This document shows, one piece after another, positions 45,294-53,131 of a stretch of DNA of 64,000 nt (its first letter is position 1; every line of letters starts with the position of its first letter). The notes under the pieces are model-generated. The model did not search any database and had not been told where the DNA came from. It saw only the letters and a list, made by a program, of their open reading frames with translations. The position numbers and the translations under genes were made by a program. The DNA is taken from assembly GCA_947497985.1 (NCBI GenBank), contig CANMIX010000007.1:124001-188000 (forward strand). Direction: 5' to 3'. Source of the DNA: an uncultured Paracoccaceae bacterium (GTDB taxonomy: Bacteria > Pseudomonadota > Alphaproteobacteria > Rhodobacterales > Rhodobacteraceae).

Positions 45294-46142
45294 ATGTCCC
45301 TGCCGCCCTTAAAAGAATTCCTTGCTGATAAATCTTGGACAGGCTGCGCCATCGCGCACCGTGGAGCTTGGCACGACACAGCGGAAAACGCGCTGCGGGC
45401 GGTGGATCATGCGTTGGCCGTGGGGTGCCAATATGTGGAAATCGATGTGCAAGAGACGATCGATGGTGTGCCATTTTGCCTCCACGATATTTCGCTGTTG
45501 CGCACAACGGGACGCGCGATGAACGCGGCCGCACATCATTGGTCACAGATTGCTGAGACGCCGCTGCTCATGGGCTTCGGGGGTGCGAATGCGGCCGTGA
45601 GCGACCAGAGGCTGCCGAGCCTGGATGCGATGTTGGATCACTGCAAAGGGCGCGTCTATGTGGATCTGGATGTGAAACGTCCCCACCAGTTACCACGCAT
45701 TGCCGAGGCGCTGCGGCGAACTGACAGCGGGCCTGAAGTGAATTTGAAGATGTGGATCCACGGCCAAACCGATCTGGACTATGCTTTGTCTATCCAGGAC
45801 GGGCTGCGCACGATCCTGAAACCCATCGTGTTGATTGACCGCAGCAATATCGATCACATGCTCGAAGTCATCCGCAAGCTGGACGCCCCTATGATTGAGG
45901 CGAATTTTGATTGTTGGGATAGTGTGCTGCGCCTATCCGATGCGGCATGGTCCGAAGGTCGCGATATTTTTGTGAACACGTTGGACGAAGCGCGGTCGAC
46001 CTTTGTGGCGGACAGCGGCGCGTTGCAGGATCCCCGCGGCACATGGGGCACCTTGTTGGATGCAGGCGTGCGTATGCTGCAAACGGATGAGCCAGAGGCG
46101 CTGTGTACCTATCTCAAGACCCATCGCAAAGCGAAGGCGTGA
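45294..46142 (+). CDS. Glycerophosphodiester phosphodiesterase
   Basis: 282 residues from the ATG at 45294; an in-frame ATG at 45180 would add 38 residues without family similarity. GDPD motifs are H22-R23 in AHRGAWHDTAEN with E31-N32, EIDVQETIDGVPFCLHD (metal-binding Glu and Asp, catalytic His) and VYVDLDVK. It hydrolyses glycerophosphodiesters to glycerol 3-phosphate and alcohols. No signal peptide is seen, so it is probably cytoplasmic. It converges with tctC across a strong hairpin. Confidence 0.92.
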   Translation: MSLPPLKEFLADKSWTGCAIAHRGAWHDTAENALRAVDHALAVGCQYVEIDVQETIDGVPFCLHDISLLRTTGRAMNAAAHHWSQIAETPLLMGFGGANAAVSDQRLPSLDAMLDHCKGRVYVDLDVKRPHQLPRIAEALRRTDSGPEVNLKMWIHGQTDLDYALSIQDGLRTILKPIVLIDRSNIDHMLEVIRKLDAPMIEANFDCWDSVLRLSDAAWSEGRDIFVNTLDEARSTFVADSGALQDPRGTWGTLLDAGVRMLQTDEPEALCTYLKTHRKAKA

Positions 46143-46151
46143 GAATGAAAT

Positions 46152-46177
46152 GTGCGTGGCAATCGCTTGCCACGCAC
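46152..46177. terminator. Hairpin between convergent GDPD and tctC genes
   Basis: An 11-bp stem GTGCGTGGCAA / TTGCCACGCAC with a TCGC loop. T-runs on either side are weak, so it is a probable rather than certain bidirectional terminator. Confidence 0.65.
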
Positions 46178-46211
46178 TTCCACTTTCCCAAGTGTCATTA
46201 ACCCATCGGGG

Positions 46212-47195
46212 TTACTTACCTTTTACGCCTGCCGCAGTGATGAGCGGTTTCCAGACGTCGATCTGAGTTTCAACGAAACCGGTGAACTCTTCGGTCGACA
46301 ACGGCTGGTGCGTGATGCCGAGATCGTTGAGGGTTGTCGCAACTTCGGGCAGGGCCAAGACTGCCAATGTGGTTTCATGGATCTTGGCTGCAATCTCAGG
46401 GTCAATGCCTGCAGGACCAGTCAGCCCGACCCAGTTTTCGATGACGATGTCAAAGCCTTGTTCCTTGAACGTGGGCACTTCCGGCATGCCAGGGAAGCGC
46501 GCTGAGGCTGCGATTGCAATTGCGACCGCCTCACCGTCTTCGATCATGTCCGAATTCTGCGCGACCATGTCATAGAATGTGTCCAAGACACCTGCGCGGA
46601 AGTCCTGGATCGCAGGCGCGCTGCCCTGGTAAGGGATGTGCAGCGTCTCGACATGTAGGCTTGCATCGACCGCTTCGCCGAGGATGTGGCTGATGGATCC
46701 CACGCCGGATGAGCCATAGGAGATGGAGTTGGCCTTGGCCGCCTCAACAAATTCCGACACCGTTGTGATGCCGCTGTCGGGTTTCACAAAGAGACCCGGT
46801 GCAGAGGCACCGATGTAGGCGACATGGGTGAAGTCGTTCATCGGCGCGTAGGGCAGCTCCTCGAATTGCGTTGGTGCGATGGTGAAGGGTGCGTTGTTTG
46901 CAATCATCAGCGTGGTGCCATCGGCATCCTGATCGGCGACAAAGTCTGCGGCAACGGTGCCTGCAGCGCCAGGACGGTTATCAACCACGGCTTTTTGGCC
47001 GAAGTTTTCATCCAGGTGTTTGGCCAGAAGGCGCGCGACCAGATCCGAAGTGCCACCGGGCGGGAAGGTGACGACGATGCGTACGGGTTCATCGGACCAT
47101 GCGCCTGGTTCGGCCATCGCGTGGCCAGCGGGCAGGGCAAATACGGCCGCAGATGTCAGTGCCATAAGCGCACGTCGCGTGAGTGAGAGGGTCAT
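46212..47195 (-). CDS. tctC: Tripartite tricarboxylate transporter substrate-binding protein
   Basis: 327 residues. A signal peptide (RRALMALTSAAVFALPAGHAMA) leads to the Bug/TctC fold: EPVRIVVTFPPGGTSDLVARLLA and DNRPGAAGTVAADFVADQDADGTTLM are the ligand-loop signatures. SYGSSGVGSISHILGEAV is another conserved stretch. It captures a carboxylate-type solute in the periplasm for TctAB. It overlaps tctA by four bases and ends a five-gene operon headed by uraD and uraH, so its ligand may be urate or a related ureide; that is inference. Confidence 0.94.
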   Translation of the reverse strand: MTLSLTRRALMALTSAAVFALPAGHAMAEPGAWSDEPVRIVVTFPPGGTSDLVARLLAKHLDENFGQKAVVDNRPGAAGTVAADFVADQDADGTTLMIANNAPFTIAPTQFEELPYAPMNDFTHVAYIGASAPGLFVKPDSGITTVSEFVEAAKANSISYGSSGVGSISHILGEAVDASLHVETLHIPYQGSAPAIQDFRAGVLDTFYDMVAQNSDMIEDGEAVAIAIAASARFPGMPEVPTFKEQGFDIVIENWVGLTGPAGIDPEIAAKIHETTLAVLALPEVATTLNDLGITHQPLSTEEFTGFVETQIDVWKPLITAAGVKGK

Positions 47196-48733
47196 GAGGA
47201 GGCTCCTGTGTTGGACGAGGTTTTGTTATGAGTTTGAGTGGTTTTGGTGCGGCGTGAATTGCGCAGCGTGGTCCACAGACCGTAGGCTAGGATCAAAGCA
47301 GACACCGTGAGCAGGCCGCCGCTGATGGGGCGTTCCAGAAACACCATGGCGTCGCCGCGTGACAGCAGAAGGGCGCGACGCAGCTGTTCTTCCATCATCG
47401 GACCAAGGACAAAGCCGATCAGCAAAGGCGCAGGCTCGAACCGATACAGCCGCATCAGATAGCCTGCGATCCCGAACAGCAGCGTCATCCAGATGTCAAA
47501 GACGTTGTTGTTGAGCGAATAGACCCCGATGCAGATCAAAACGATGATGGCCGGATACATAAGCTTGTAAGGGATTTGCAGCAGCCGCACCCACATGCCG
47601 ATCAGGGGGATGTTCAAGACCAGCAACATGATGTTGCCCACTAGGAAACTGGCGACCAGACCCCAGAACAGCTCTGTGTGTTCCGTCAGAATGCGGGGAC
47701 CGGGGGTAATGCCGTGGATCATCAAAGCACCGATCACCATGGCCATGCTGGCACTGCCCGGCACACCCAGCGTCAGAGTCGGGATGAAGGCGGTTTGCGT
47801 CGCTGAGTTATTGGCAGATTCCGGCACAGCCACGCCTTCCACGGCGCCCTTGCCGAACTGATCCTTGTTCTTGGAGACTTTCTTTTCGACCGCATATCCG
47901 ACGGCCGAGGCGACGGTTTGCCCCGTCCCGGGCAGCGCGCCAAAGAAGGAACCGATCAACCCGCCGCGCCAAATAGGCCCAAAGGATGCGCGCCATTCAC
48001 GGCGGTTGGGGTAGAATTTTGTATAGTCGATCTCTTGTCGCCCACGGCCCGACTGGTTGGCCTTGATGGATGCAATCAGCTCACCAACACCAAACAGCCC
48101 CATTGCCACGATCACTAGGTGCACCCCGTCGCGCAACTCGGGAACCCCAAGCGTAAAGCGCAGGTCACCGGTGGTAAGATCGATGCCGACGGTCGACAGC
48201 ATAAGCCCGGCCATCACCATGGCGATCCCACGCAGCGCGCCGCCATTGCTAACCGCTGAGGCTGCGATGAGGCCGAGGAAAATCACGGAGAAATATTCGG
48301 CAGGGCCAAATTGCAATGCCAGTTTGGCAAGTCCCGGTGACAGAACCGCCATCACTACCATGCCGATGATCCCACCGCCAAAGGATGCGATAGAGGTGAT
48401 GAACAAGGCCACGCCCGCACGCCCTTGGCGCGCCATCGGATAGCCATCGATACAGGTGATCGAGGAGGAGGGCGTTCCCGGGATGTTCATCAGGATCGAC
48501 GCAATGGAACCGCCATATTCCGCGCCATAATAAACCCCGGCGATCATCACGATGGCGACGGTCGGCTCAAGATAAAAGGAGAGCGGCAGGATCATGGCAA
48601 TTGCAGCCATAGAGCCGATACCCGGCAAGACGCCGATGAACGTTCCTAGAAAGACGCCGATAAAACAATAAAGCAGGGTTTGCGGTTGTAAAACCGTAAG
48701 CAATCCAGCTGAGAAATTTGCAAAGATTTCCAT
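47192..48733 (-). CDS. tctA: Tripartite tricarboxylate transporter large membrane subunit
   Basis: 513 residues and about twelve membrane helices. Family signatures are GVFLGTFIGVLPGIGSMAAIAMILPLSF near the start, YGAEYGGSIASILMNIPGTPSS, and GVPESANNSATQTAFIPTLTLGVPGSASMA in the middle. It is the permease proper. It starts three bases after tctB and overlaps tctC by four (ATGA), so the three subunits are made together. Confidence 0.95.
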   Translation of the reverse strand: MEIFANFSAGLLTVLQPQTLLYCFIGVFLGTFIGVLPGIGSMAAIAMILPLSFYLEPTVAIVMIAGVYYGAEYGGSIASILMNIPGTPSSSITCIDGYPMARQGRAGVALFITSIASFGGGIIGMVVMAVLSPGLAKLALQFGPAEYFSVIFLGLIAASAVSNGGALRGIAMVMAGLMLSTVGIDLTTGDLRFTLGVPELRDGVHLVIVAMGLFGVGELIASIKANQSGRGRQEIDYTKFYPNRREWRASFGPIWRGGLIGSFFGALPGTGQTVASAVGYAVEKKVSKNKDQFGKGAVEGVAVPESANNSATQTAFIPTLTLGVPGSASMAMVIGALMIHGITPGPRILTEHTELFWGLVASFLVGNIMLLVLNIPLIGMWVRLLQIPYKLMYPAIIVLICIGVYSLNNNVFDIWMTLLFGIAGYLMRLYRFEPAPLLIGFVLGPMMEEQLRRALLLSRGDAMVFLERPISGGLLTVSALILAYGLWTTLRNSRRTKTTQTHNKTSSNTGASS

Positions 48734-48736
48734 CGT

Positions 48737-49216
48737 TTACCCTCCCCGAAATGCTTTGAACGGGAGGCCCAACGCCTCGATAAACAGAACGTAGCCGAGG
48801 ACCGCCATGAAAAGTCCAAGCAGAACCTTTCCCCACCAGGGCAGGCTGCGATCAGGAGCCGAAGCTGTGAGCACCGTCAGAAAAGTTGCCGGCAAAAGCC
48901 CAAAACGGTCCGTCACAAGGGCAAAGACGGACAACGCACAGACAATGGCGCCAAAGGACACCCAATCGGGGCGGTCTGTAATACCCGTACACTGCAGATC
49001 CTGAAACAAAATGGCTGCCGCAAGGGCGAGAAGGACAAGGCCGGAGAAGAACGGAAACGCCCCGGTGCCCGGGCGGAACGGGTTGCCAAGACCCAGATCA
49101 AGTCCGCCGACCATGAAATAGATGCTGAGCGCTAAGAGAACAGACGCCCCGGCGATCCGTTCGACCAGCTGCCCCAAGGTGGGGCGATGGCCGTTTTCCA
49201 ACTCAATCCGCATCAT
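48737..49216 (-). CDS. tctB: Tripartite tricarboxylate transporter small membrane subunit
   Basis: 159 residues from the first ATG of an ATGATG that overlaps the uraH stop. Four hydrophobic helices, including LALSIYFMVGGLDLGLGNPFRPGTGAFPFFSGLVLL, whose GPGxFP-like loop is typical of TctB. The sequence is less conserved than its partners, as usual. Overlap with uraH shows that transporter and urate-pathway genes share one transcript. Confidence 0.9.
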   Translation of the reverse strand: MMRIELENGHRPTLGQLVERIAGASVLLALSIYFMVGGLDLGLGNPFRPGTGAFPFFSGLVLLALAAAILFQDLQCTGITDRPDWVSFGAIVCALSVFALVTDRFGLLPATFLTVLTASAPDRSLPWWGKVLLGLFMAVLGYVLFIEALGLPFKAFRGG

Positions 49217-49575
49217 AGGCCCCCGCGAAACAGTGAATATCCCCAAGCCGTAAATTTGAACGGCAGGTGATAGTGTTGCTCTGCATCGCCGACGCCGAAA
49301 TGATACCGGACCAAATTGAGGAAAGGCGCACCGTCTTTTGAAGGGTCAGTGCCTGCGTAATAGGCAGCGACCTCGAATTCAGCGATGTATTCGCCGGATG
49401 TGATCCCGTGTCCTTGCACTGTTGGGTGGTCGAACAGCCCGGTCGCGCCGCAGCGGCCATGGGCCAATTCAGTCTCACCGCTGTCATCGACACGCAGCAG
49501 GCGCACTTCCAAACCTTCGGCTGGGCGGCCTGTTGAAACGTCAACGCAGTGGATCGAGATACCTCCGGCCGTCAT
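49213..49575 (-). CDS. uraH: 5-hydroxyisourate hydrolase (transthyretin-like)
   Basis: 120 residues, the family length. It has ISIHCVDVSTGRPAEGLEVRLL at the N-terminus, with the active-site His and Arg region, and FGVGDAEQHYHLPFKFTAWGYSLFRG at the end. The C-terminal signature of HIU hydrolases is YRGS; here it reads FRGG, a small departure. It opens 5-hydroxyisourate, the product of urate oxidation. It overlaps uraD upstream by four bases and tctB downstream. Confidence 0.93.
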   Translation of the reverse strand: MTAGGISIHCVDVSTGRPAEGLEVRLLRVDDSGETELAHGRCGATGLFDHPTVQGHGITSGEYIAEFEVAAYYAGTDPSKDGAPFLNLVRYHFGVGDAEQHYHLPFKFTAWGYSLFRGGL

Positions 49576-50108
49576 AGGTACACCTTTCTTTCGAATGCTT
49601 TTTGGACACGAGCTGCACTGACCGAGGCAATCTCGGCGATGGCTTGCTTAACTTCGGTGTCACGGGATTGCTTCAATCGATCTTCGAAGACCTGAAGAAC
49701 CTCTGACACATCGCTCATCCGATGTAAGGCAAGGATGAAAGGAAATCCAAATCGCGCCTGATACTCGGTGTTTAATTGTGTGAAACGCGCAGTCAGTTCT
49801 GTATCTGGCGTATCCAGGCCAAGACGTCCTTGTTCTTCTTGCGATGCGCGCGTCATCGTTTCGGGGGTCGGTGGTGCCAATTCAGGATGGGCGCGAAACA
49901 AGGTCAAAAGATCGTCCTCAGGAAGGGATTGAACCTCACGCTGAATGGTTTGGGCAACATCGTCTGGCGATGAAAAAGGACGGTGTCTTGCGACCAGTTC
50001 AGCCACCTGAGGCGCGCGTTCAATAAAGGGCAGCAAAAGTTCTGCGGCCTGCGCGTCGCTGGCGTGGTTGAGCTTGTCCAAGTCTGTGTCTGTCAGAGGT
50101 GTGGTCAC
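49572..50108 (-). CDS. uraD: OHCU decarboxylase
   Basis: 178 residues. The catalytic His lies in FRAHPELAPP (HPEL/HPDL motif), followed by SQEEQGRLGLD, TQLNTEYQARFGFPFILALH and a helical C-terminus, as expected. It decarboxylates 2-oxo-4-hydroxy-4-carboxy-5-ureidoimidazoline to S-allantoin, the step after UraH. It is the first gene of the uraD-uraH-tctB-tctA-tctC operon. No urate oxidase or allantoinase gene lies in the window. Confidence 0.94.
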   Translation of the reverse strand: MTTPLTDTDLDKLNHASDAQAAELLLPFIERAPQVAELVARHRPFSSPDDVAQTIQREVQSLPEDDLLTLFRAHPELAPPTPETMTRASQEEQGRLGLDTPDTELTARFTQLNTEYQARFGFPFILALHRMSDVSEVLQVFEDRLKQSRDTEVKQAIAEIASVSAARVQKAFERKVYL

Positions 50109-50180
50109 AAAGAGGTCCTGTGGATTGAAGTCTTACCAAAAGCTTAACCGTGCACCGCATTGCCTTCTATGATGAAATAG

Positions 50181-50197
50181 GCGAATTCTGCATTCGC
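50181..50197. promoter_or_regulatory. Candidate operator in the uraD-LysR divergent promoter
   Basis: A perfect dyad GCGAAT-TCTGC-ATTCGC lies 22 bases before the LysR start, in the spacer facing uraD. It fits an autoregulatory LysR site by position only. Confidence 0.45.
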
Positions 50198-50218
50198 AAA
50201 AATAGAATGGAAGAGCAA

Positions 50219-51145
50219 ATGTCCCTTCATCTGGTGCCGCGTCAGTTGCGCTATGTCTTGGCGGTTGCCGAGCATGGCTCGGTTCAGGCGGCCTCACGCG
50301 CGCTTGGCATCGCGGCTTCGGCTATCGACCGGCAGATCAAATCCATAGAAGAGGCCAGCCAGTCACCGCTGTTTGAACGCCTGCCGCGCGGGATGAAGCC
50401 CACCGCCGCCGGAGAAGCGGTTATCGTTATGGCCCGACGTTGGCAGGCGGATGCGGAACGCTTGGAGGGCGGCTTGAAGGAGATGCGCGGTCAGGAACAC
50501 GGGATCGTGCGACTGGCGGCTATGGACAGTCTTACCAATGGGATCCTGCCCGAGCTTGTCGCATGGGTCCAAAAGGAACATCCCAGGATCCATTTGGACA
50601 TTGATATCATGACCCCGGCCCAAGCAGGGGAAGCATTGGATGTCGGCACTGTGGATTTGGTTCTGGCGTTCAACCTAGTAAACGGGCGTTTTCAGCATCG
50701 CATTTGGCAACGGGAACTGCCTTTTGGATGCGTCGTCCGCCCAGAACATCCGTTGGCTCTGGAGACACCTGTGACCTTGGCCATGTTGTCGGGCGTCGCG
50801 ACCGCCTCACAAAGCGCGTTGTTGCCGATACGAAAATACCTAGACAGCCGTCATGGCTGGTTGTTTGCAGAGAATGCTCCGGTTTTGGTGACAAATTCCT
50901 TGCAGCTTTTGAAGCAATCAGTGCTGGCTGGAGAGGTGGCGATTTTGACCTCGGAGCTGGACGTTTTGCCAGAGCTGGAGACCGGGGTTCTGGCATTTCT
51001 GCCGTTAGACGAGGCCAGCTTGCGGCCACAGAATATTGTGTTGGCGGTTGATACGCGTCGCCCTCTGGTTCGCGCAACACGGGTGGTTGCGGACAGGTTA
51101 AGCACCGTTCTGCCGGCACGCCTGGATGCTTTACACAGTCTCTAG
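50219..51145 (+). CDS. LysR-family regulator, divergent from the urate/TTT operon
   Basis: 308 residues from the ATG at 50219 (GAAGAG site). In-frame starts upstream are further from the DNA-binding domain than usual. The HTH is LVPRQLRYVLAVAEHGSVQAASRALGIAASAIDRQIKSIEE. The ligand domain includes GIVRLAAMDSLTNGILPELVAWVQKEHP. Its position, divergent at 110 bases from uraD, makes it the likely regulator of that operon, responding to a purine breakdown product; this is inference. Confidence 0.9.
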   Translation: MSLHLVPRQLRYVLAVAEHGSVQAASRALGIAASAIDRQIKSIEEASQSPLFERLPRGMKPTAAGEAVIVMARRWQADAERLEGGLKEMRGQEHGIVRLAAMDSLTNGILPELVAWVQKEHPRIHLDIDIMTPAQAGEALDVGTVDLVLAFNLVNGRFQHRIWQRELPFGCVVRPEHPLALETPVTLAMLSGVATASQSALLPIRKYLDSRHGWLFAENAPVLVTNSLQLLKQSVLAGEVAILTSELDVLPELETGVLAFLPLDEASLRPQNIVLAVDTRRPLVRATRVVADRLSTVLPARLDALHSL

Positions 51146-51215
51146 GGTGAGTGTGTGCCTTATTTAGATCTTAGGATGTTTGCTTCAATGTGGCTTGGAG
51201 ATTTGTGGAGGTACC

Positions 51216-51569
51216 ATGGCCCATATTTTGATTGTAGACGACGAGCCCTTGTTGCGGGAAGAGCTGCAAGAGTCCCTTGAGCTGGAAGACTATGACGTGT
51301 CGACTGCGGAATCCGGTCCAGACGCGCTTGAGTTGTGCAGTAAAACGGCATTCGATGTTGTTGTTACGGATCTAAAAATGCCAAAAATGGGGGGATTGGA
51401 GCTGATCCGGAAACTAAAGGAAGCTGACTTTGAAGGGCAGCTAATTGTGGTCAGTGGGCATGGTGCTGAGAGCAATCGTGAGGATGCAATGAACAGCGGA
51501 GCCGTGGCCTGTTTTGCGAAACCCCTTGATATTGAAGAGTTAATTGAAAAGTTGGACGCGATCCTTTAA
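51216..51569 (+). CDS. Single-domain response regulator (CheY-like)
   Basis: 117 residues from the ATG at 51216 with a GGAGG site. Receiver features are the acidic pair D8-D9 in ILIVDDEP, the phospho-acceptor D52 in VVVTDLKMPKMGG, VVSGHGAES, and the Lys in CFAKPLD. No output domain follows. It lies ahead of a second receiver protein, a PhnD-like binding protein and a histidine kinase on the same strand, so it is likely part of one phosphorelay. Confidence 0.9.
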   Translation: MAHILIVDDEPLLREELQESLELEDYDVSTAESGPDALELCSKTAFDVVVTDLKMPKMGGLELIRKLKEADFEGQLIVVSGHGAESNREDAMNSGAVACFAKPLDIEELIEKLDAIL

Positions 51570-51734
51570 CGGTTGCAGCTGCAGTTTTTACCACGCTCCC
51601 ACGGGTTAGGCTTTCATAGCCTTTGGAATAGGGCGCGAAAACGCTTCAGGATATAGCCCTGGATTTGGATTTGTCGCCACGCATTTCTTTCCGCCATTGT
51701 GAACTCACAAATTTGGTTTTGAGGAGTGCGTTCA

Positions 51735-52268
51735 ATGGCTGATATTTCCACAAAAGATTGCAAAGCAAATCTGACTGTGTTGCTGGTTGATGATGACAAG
51801 GAAGCATTGGAAGAGCTTCAGGACATTGTCGAACTGGAAGGCTGGACTGCGATCATCGCGGGCAGTGTCGATATGGCGCTGGAAGTGCTGGAGTGGTACC
51901 CCTACATCGGCGTGGTTGTTACTGATGTTCACTTCATCGACCCATCAGGTGACACCTCCAGTGGCTTTCAATTGGTTTCTCGTGCCCAGGCCCGTTTCCC
52001 GGATCGCGATCTCTCCTACATTGTAACCAGCGGCGACCCTTGGGCCTTCAATGGCTCTGCACAGGCGGGAGCCGTTGACTTTCTCAGCAAACCATTGGAG
52101 CCGGACGCATTGATCGCGTCGATCCAAGCTTTTGCAGGCAATGGGGCAGAGCTGACAGACAATCCCGACCGCGACGACAACTTGCTGGAAAAGGTTCAGC
52201 AAACCGCGCAGACCTTGCATGAAAACACCTCCCAGATCGAGGGTGTCGTGAAGGGGGCAGTGGTATGA
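51735..52268 (+). CDS. Response regulator with receiver domain and short helical tail
   Basis: 177 residues from the ATG at 51735, eight bases after GAGGAG. A GTG at 51726 overlaps that site. The receiver has LLVDDDKE (acidic residues around 19-21), phospho-acceptor D64 in VVVTDVHFIDPSG with a longer loop than usual, and the Lys in FLSKPLEPD. A 50-residue acidic helical tail follows (NLLEKVQQTAQTLHENTSQI). No DNA-binding or enzymatic output is visible. Its stop overlaps the binding-protein start by four bases. Confidence 0.88.
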   Translation: MADISTKDCKANLTVLLVDDDKEALEELQDIVELEGWTAIIAGSVDMALEVLEWYPYIGVVVTDVHFIDPSGDTSSGFQLVSRAQARFPDRDLSYIVTSGDPWAFNGSAQAGAVDFLSKPLEPDALIASIQAFAGNGAELTDNPDRDDNLLEKVQQTAQTLHENTSQIEGVVKGAVV

Positions 52269-53131
52269 AGCGCCTTGTTCTTGCTGCCTTCTGTGCCAGC
52301 ATCTCGTTTACCCCGATTGCCCAAGCTGAAACGGCAGTCCCCCCATCGCCGAATGTGCTGACGTTTGGGATCGTACCGCAACAGTCGGCCAGTCGTTTGG
52401 CCCGGATGTGGGGGCCACTTTTGGGCGAGCTCAGCGAACGAACCGGTGTCACGTTCCGGTTCAAAACCACCAAGGACATCCCGTCGTTTGAGGCCTGCTT
52501 GGCCGCGGGCGCCTATGATGTGGCTTACATGAATCCGATGCACTACACGATTTTTGCAGAAGAAAGCGCATATAGAGCGGTGGCGCGGCAGTCGCAAAAA
52601 CGCCTGAAAGGGGTGATCGTCGCGCGCAAAGGTGCAGACCTTGACCAGTTGCAGGGGCTTGACGGCGCCAAAGTGGCCTTTCCGTCGCCCGGTGCCTTTG
52701 GAGCGAGCATTCTGACACGCGCCACGCTGAACGACCGCGATATCGTGTTTGAGCCTGCCTATGTGAAATCCCATGACAGCGTCTATCGCGCGGTTGCGGC
52801 TGGGTTGATGCCGGCAGGTGGCGGTGTGACGCGGACGTTTAACGCGGTTGCCCCGGAAATTCGCGCCCAGTTGGAGGTGGTTTATGAAACCGAAGGTTTC
52901 ACGCCGCATGCCATCGCTGTGCATGACGATGTGGGGTCCGCGTTCTCTGGCGAAATCCAAGATGCGCTGATGGCGATAGCCGCCGAAAAACCAGAACTGG
53001 TCAAAGGCGTCGGCATGAAAGGGTTTGAAACTGCACAGGACGCAGATTGGGATGATGTACGGGCGCTTGGCATGAGCCGCGATGAGACCGGGATTTCACA
53101 AGCGGGAGATGCAGTATGTCCTTCCGATTGA
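52265..53131 (+). CDS. PhnD/SsuA-like periplasmic binding protein (sensor partner)
   Basis: 288 residues with a signal peptide (MKRLVLAAFCASISFTPIAQA). The fold signatures are LTFGIVPQQSASRLARMWGPLL, GAYDVAYMNPMHYTIF and KVAFPSPGAFGASILTRATL, like PhnD and the arsenite-sensing AioX. It overlaps the response regulator before it (ATGA) and the kinase after it (16 bases), and no transporter permease of the Phn type is near. It therefore most likely delivers a ligand signal to the kinase rather than feeding a transporter. The ligand is unknown. Confidence 0.88.
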   Translation: MKRLVLAAFCASISFTPIAQAETAVPPSPNVLTFGIVPQQSASRLARMWGPLLGELSERTGVTFRFKTTKDIPSFEACLAAGAYDVAYMNPMHYTIFAEESAYRAVARQSQKRLKGVIVARKGADLDQLQGLDGAKVAFPSPGAFGASILTRATLNDRDIVFEPAYVKSHDSVYRAVAAGLMPAGGGVTRTFNAVAPEIRAQLEVVYETEGFTPHAIAVHDDVGSAFSGEIQDALMAIAAEKPELVKGVGMKGFETAQDADWDDVRALGMSRDETGISQAGDAVCPSD

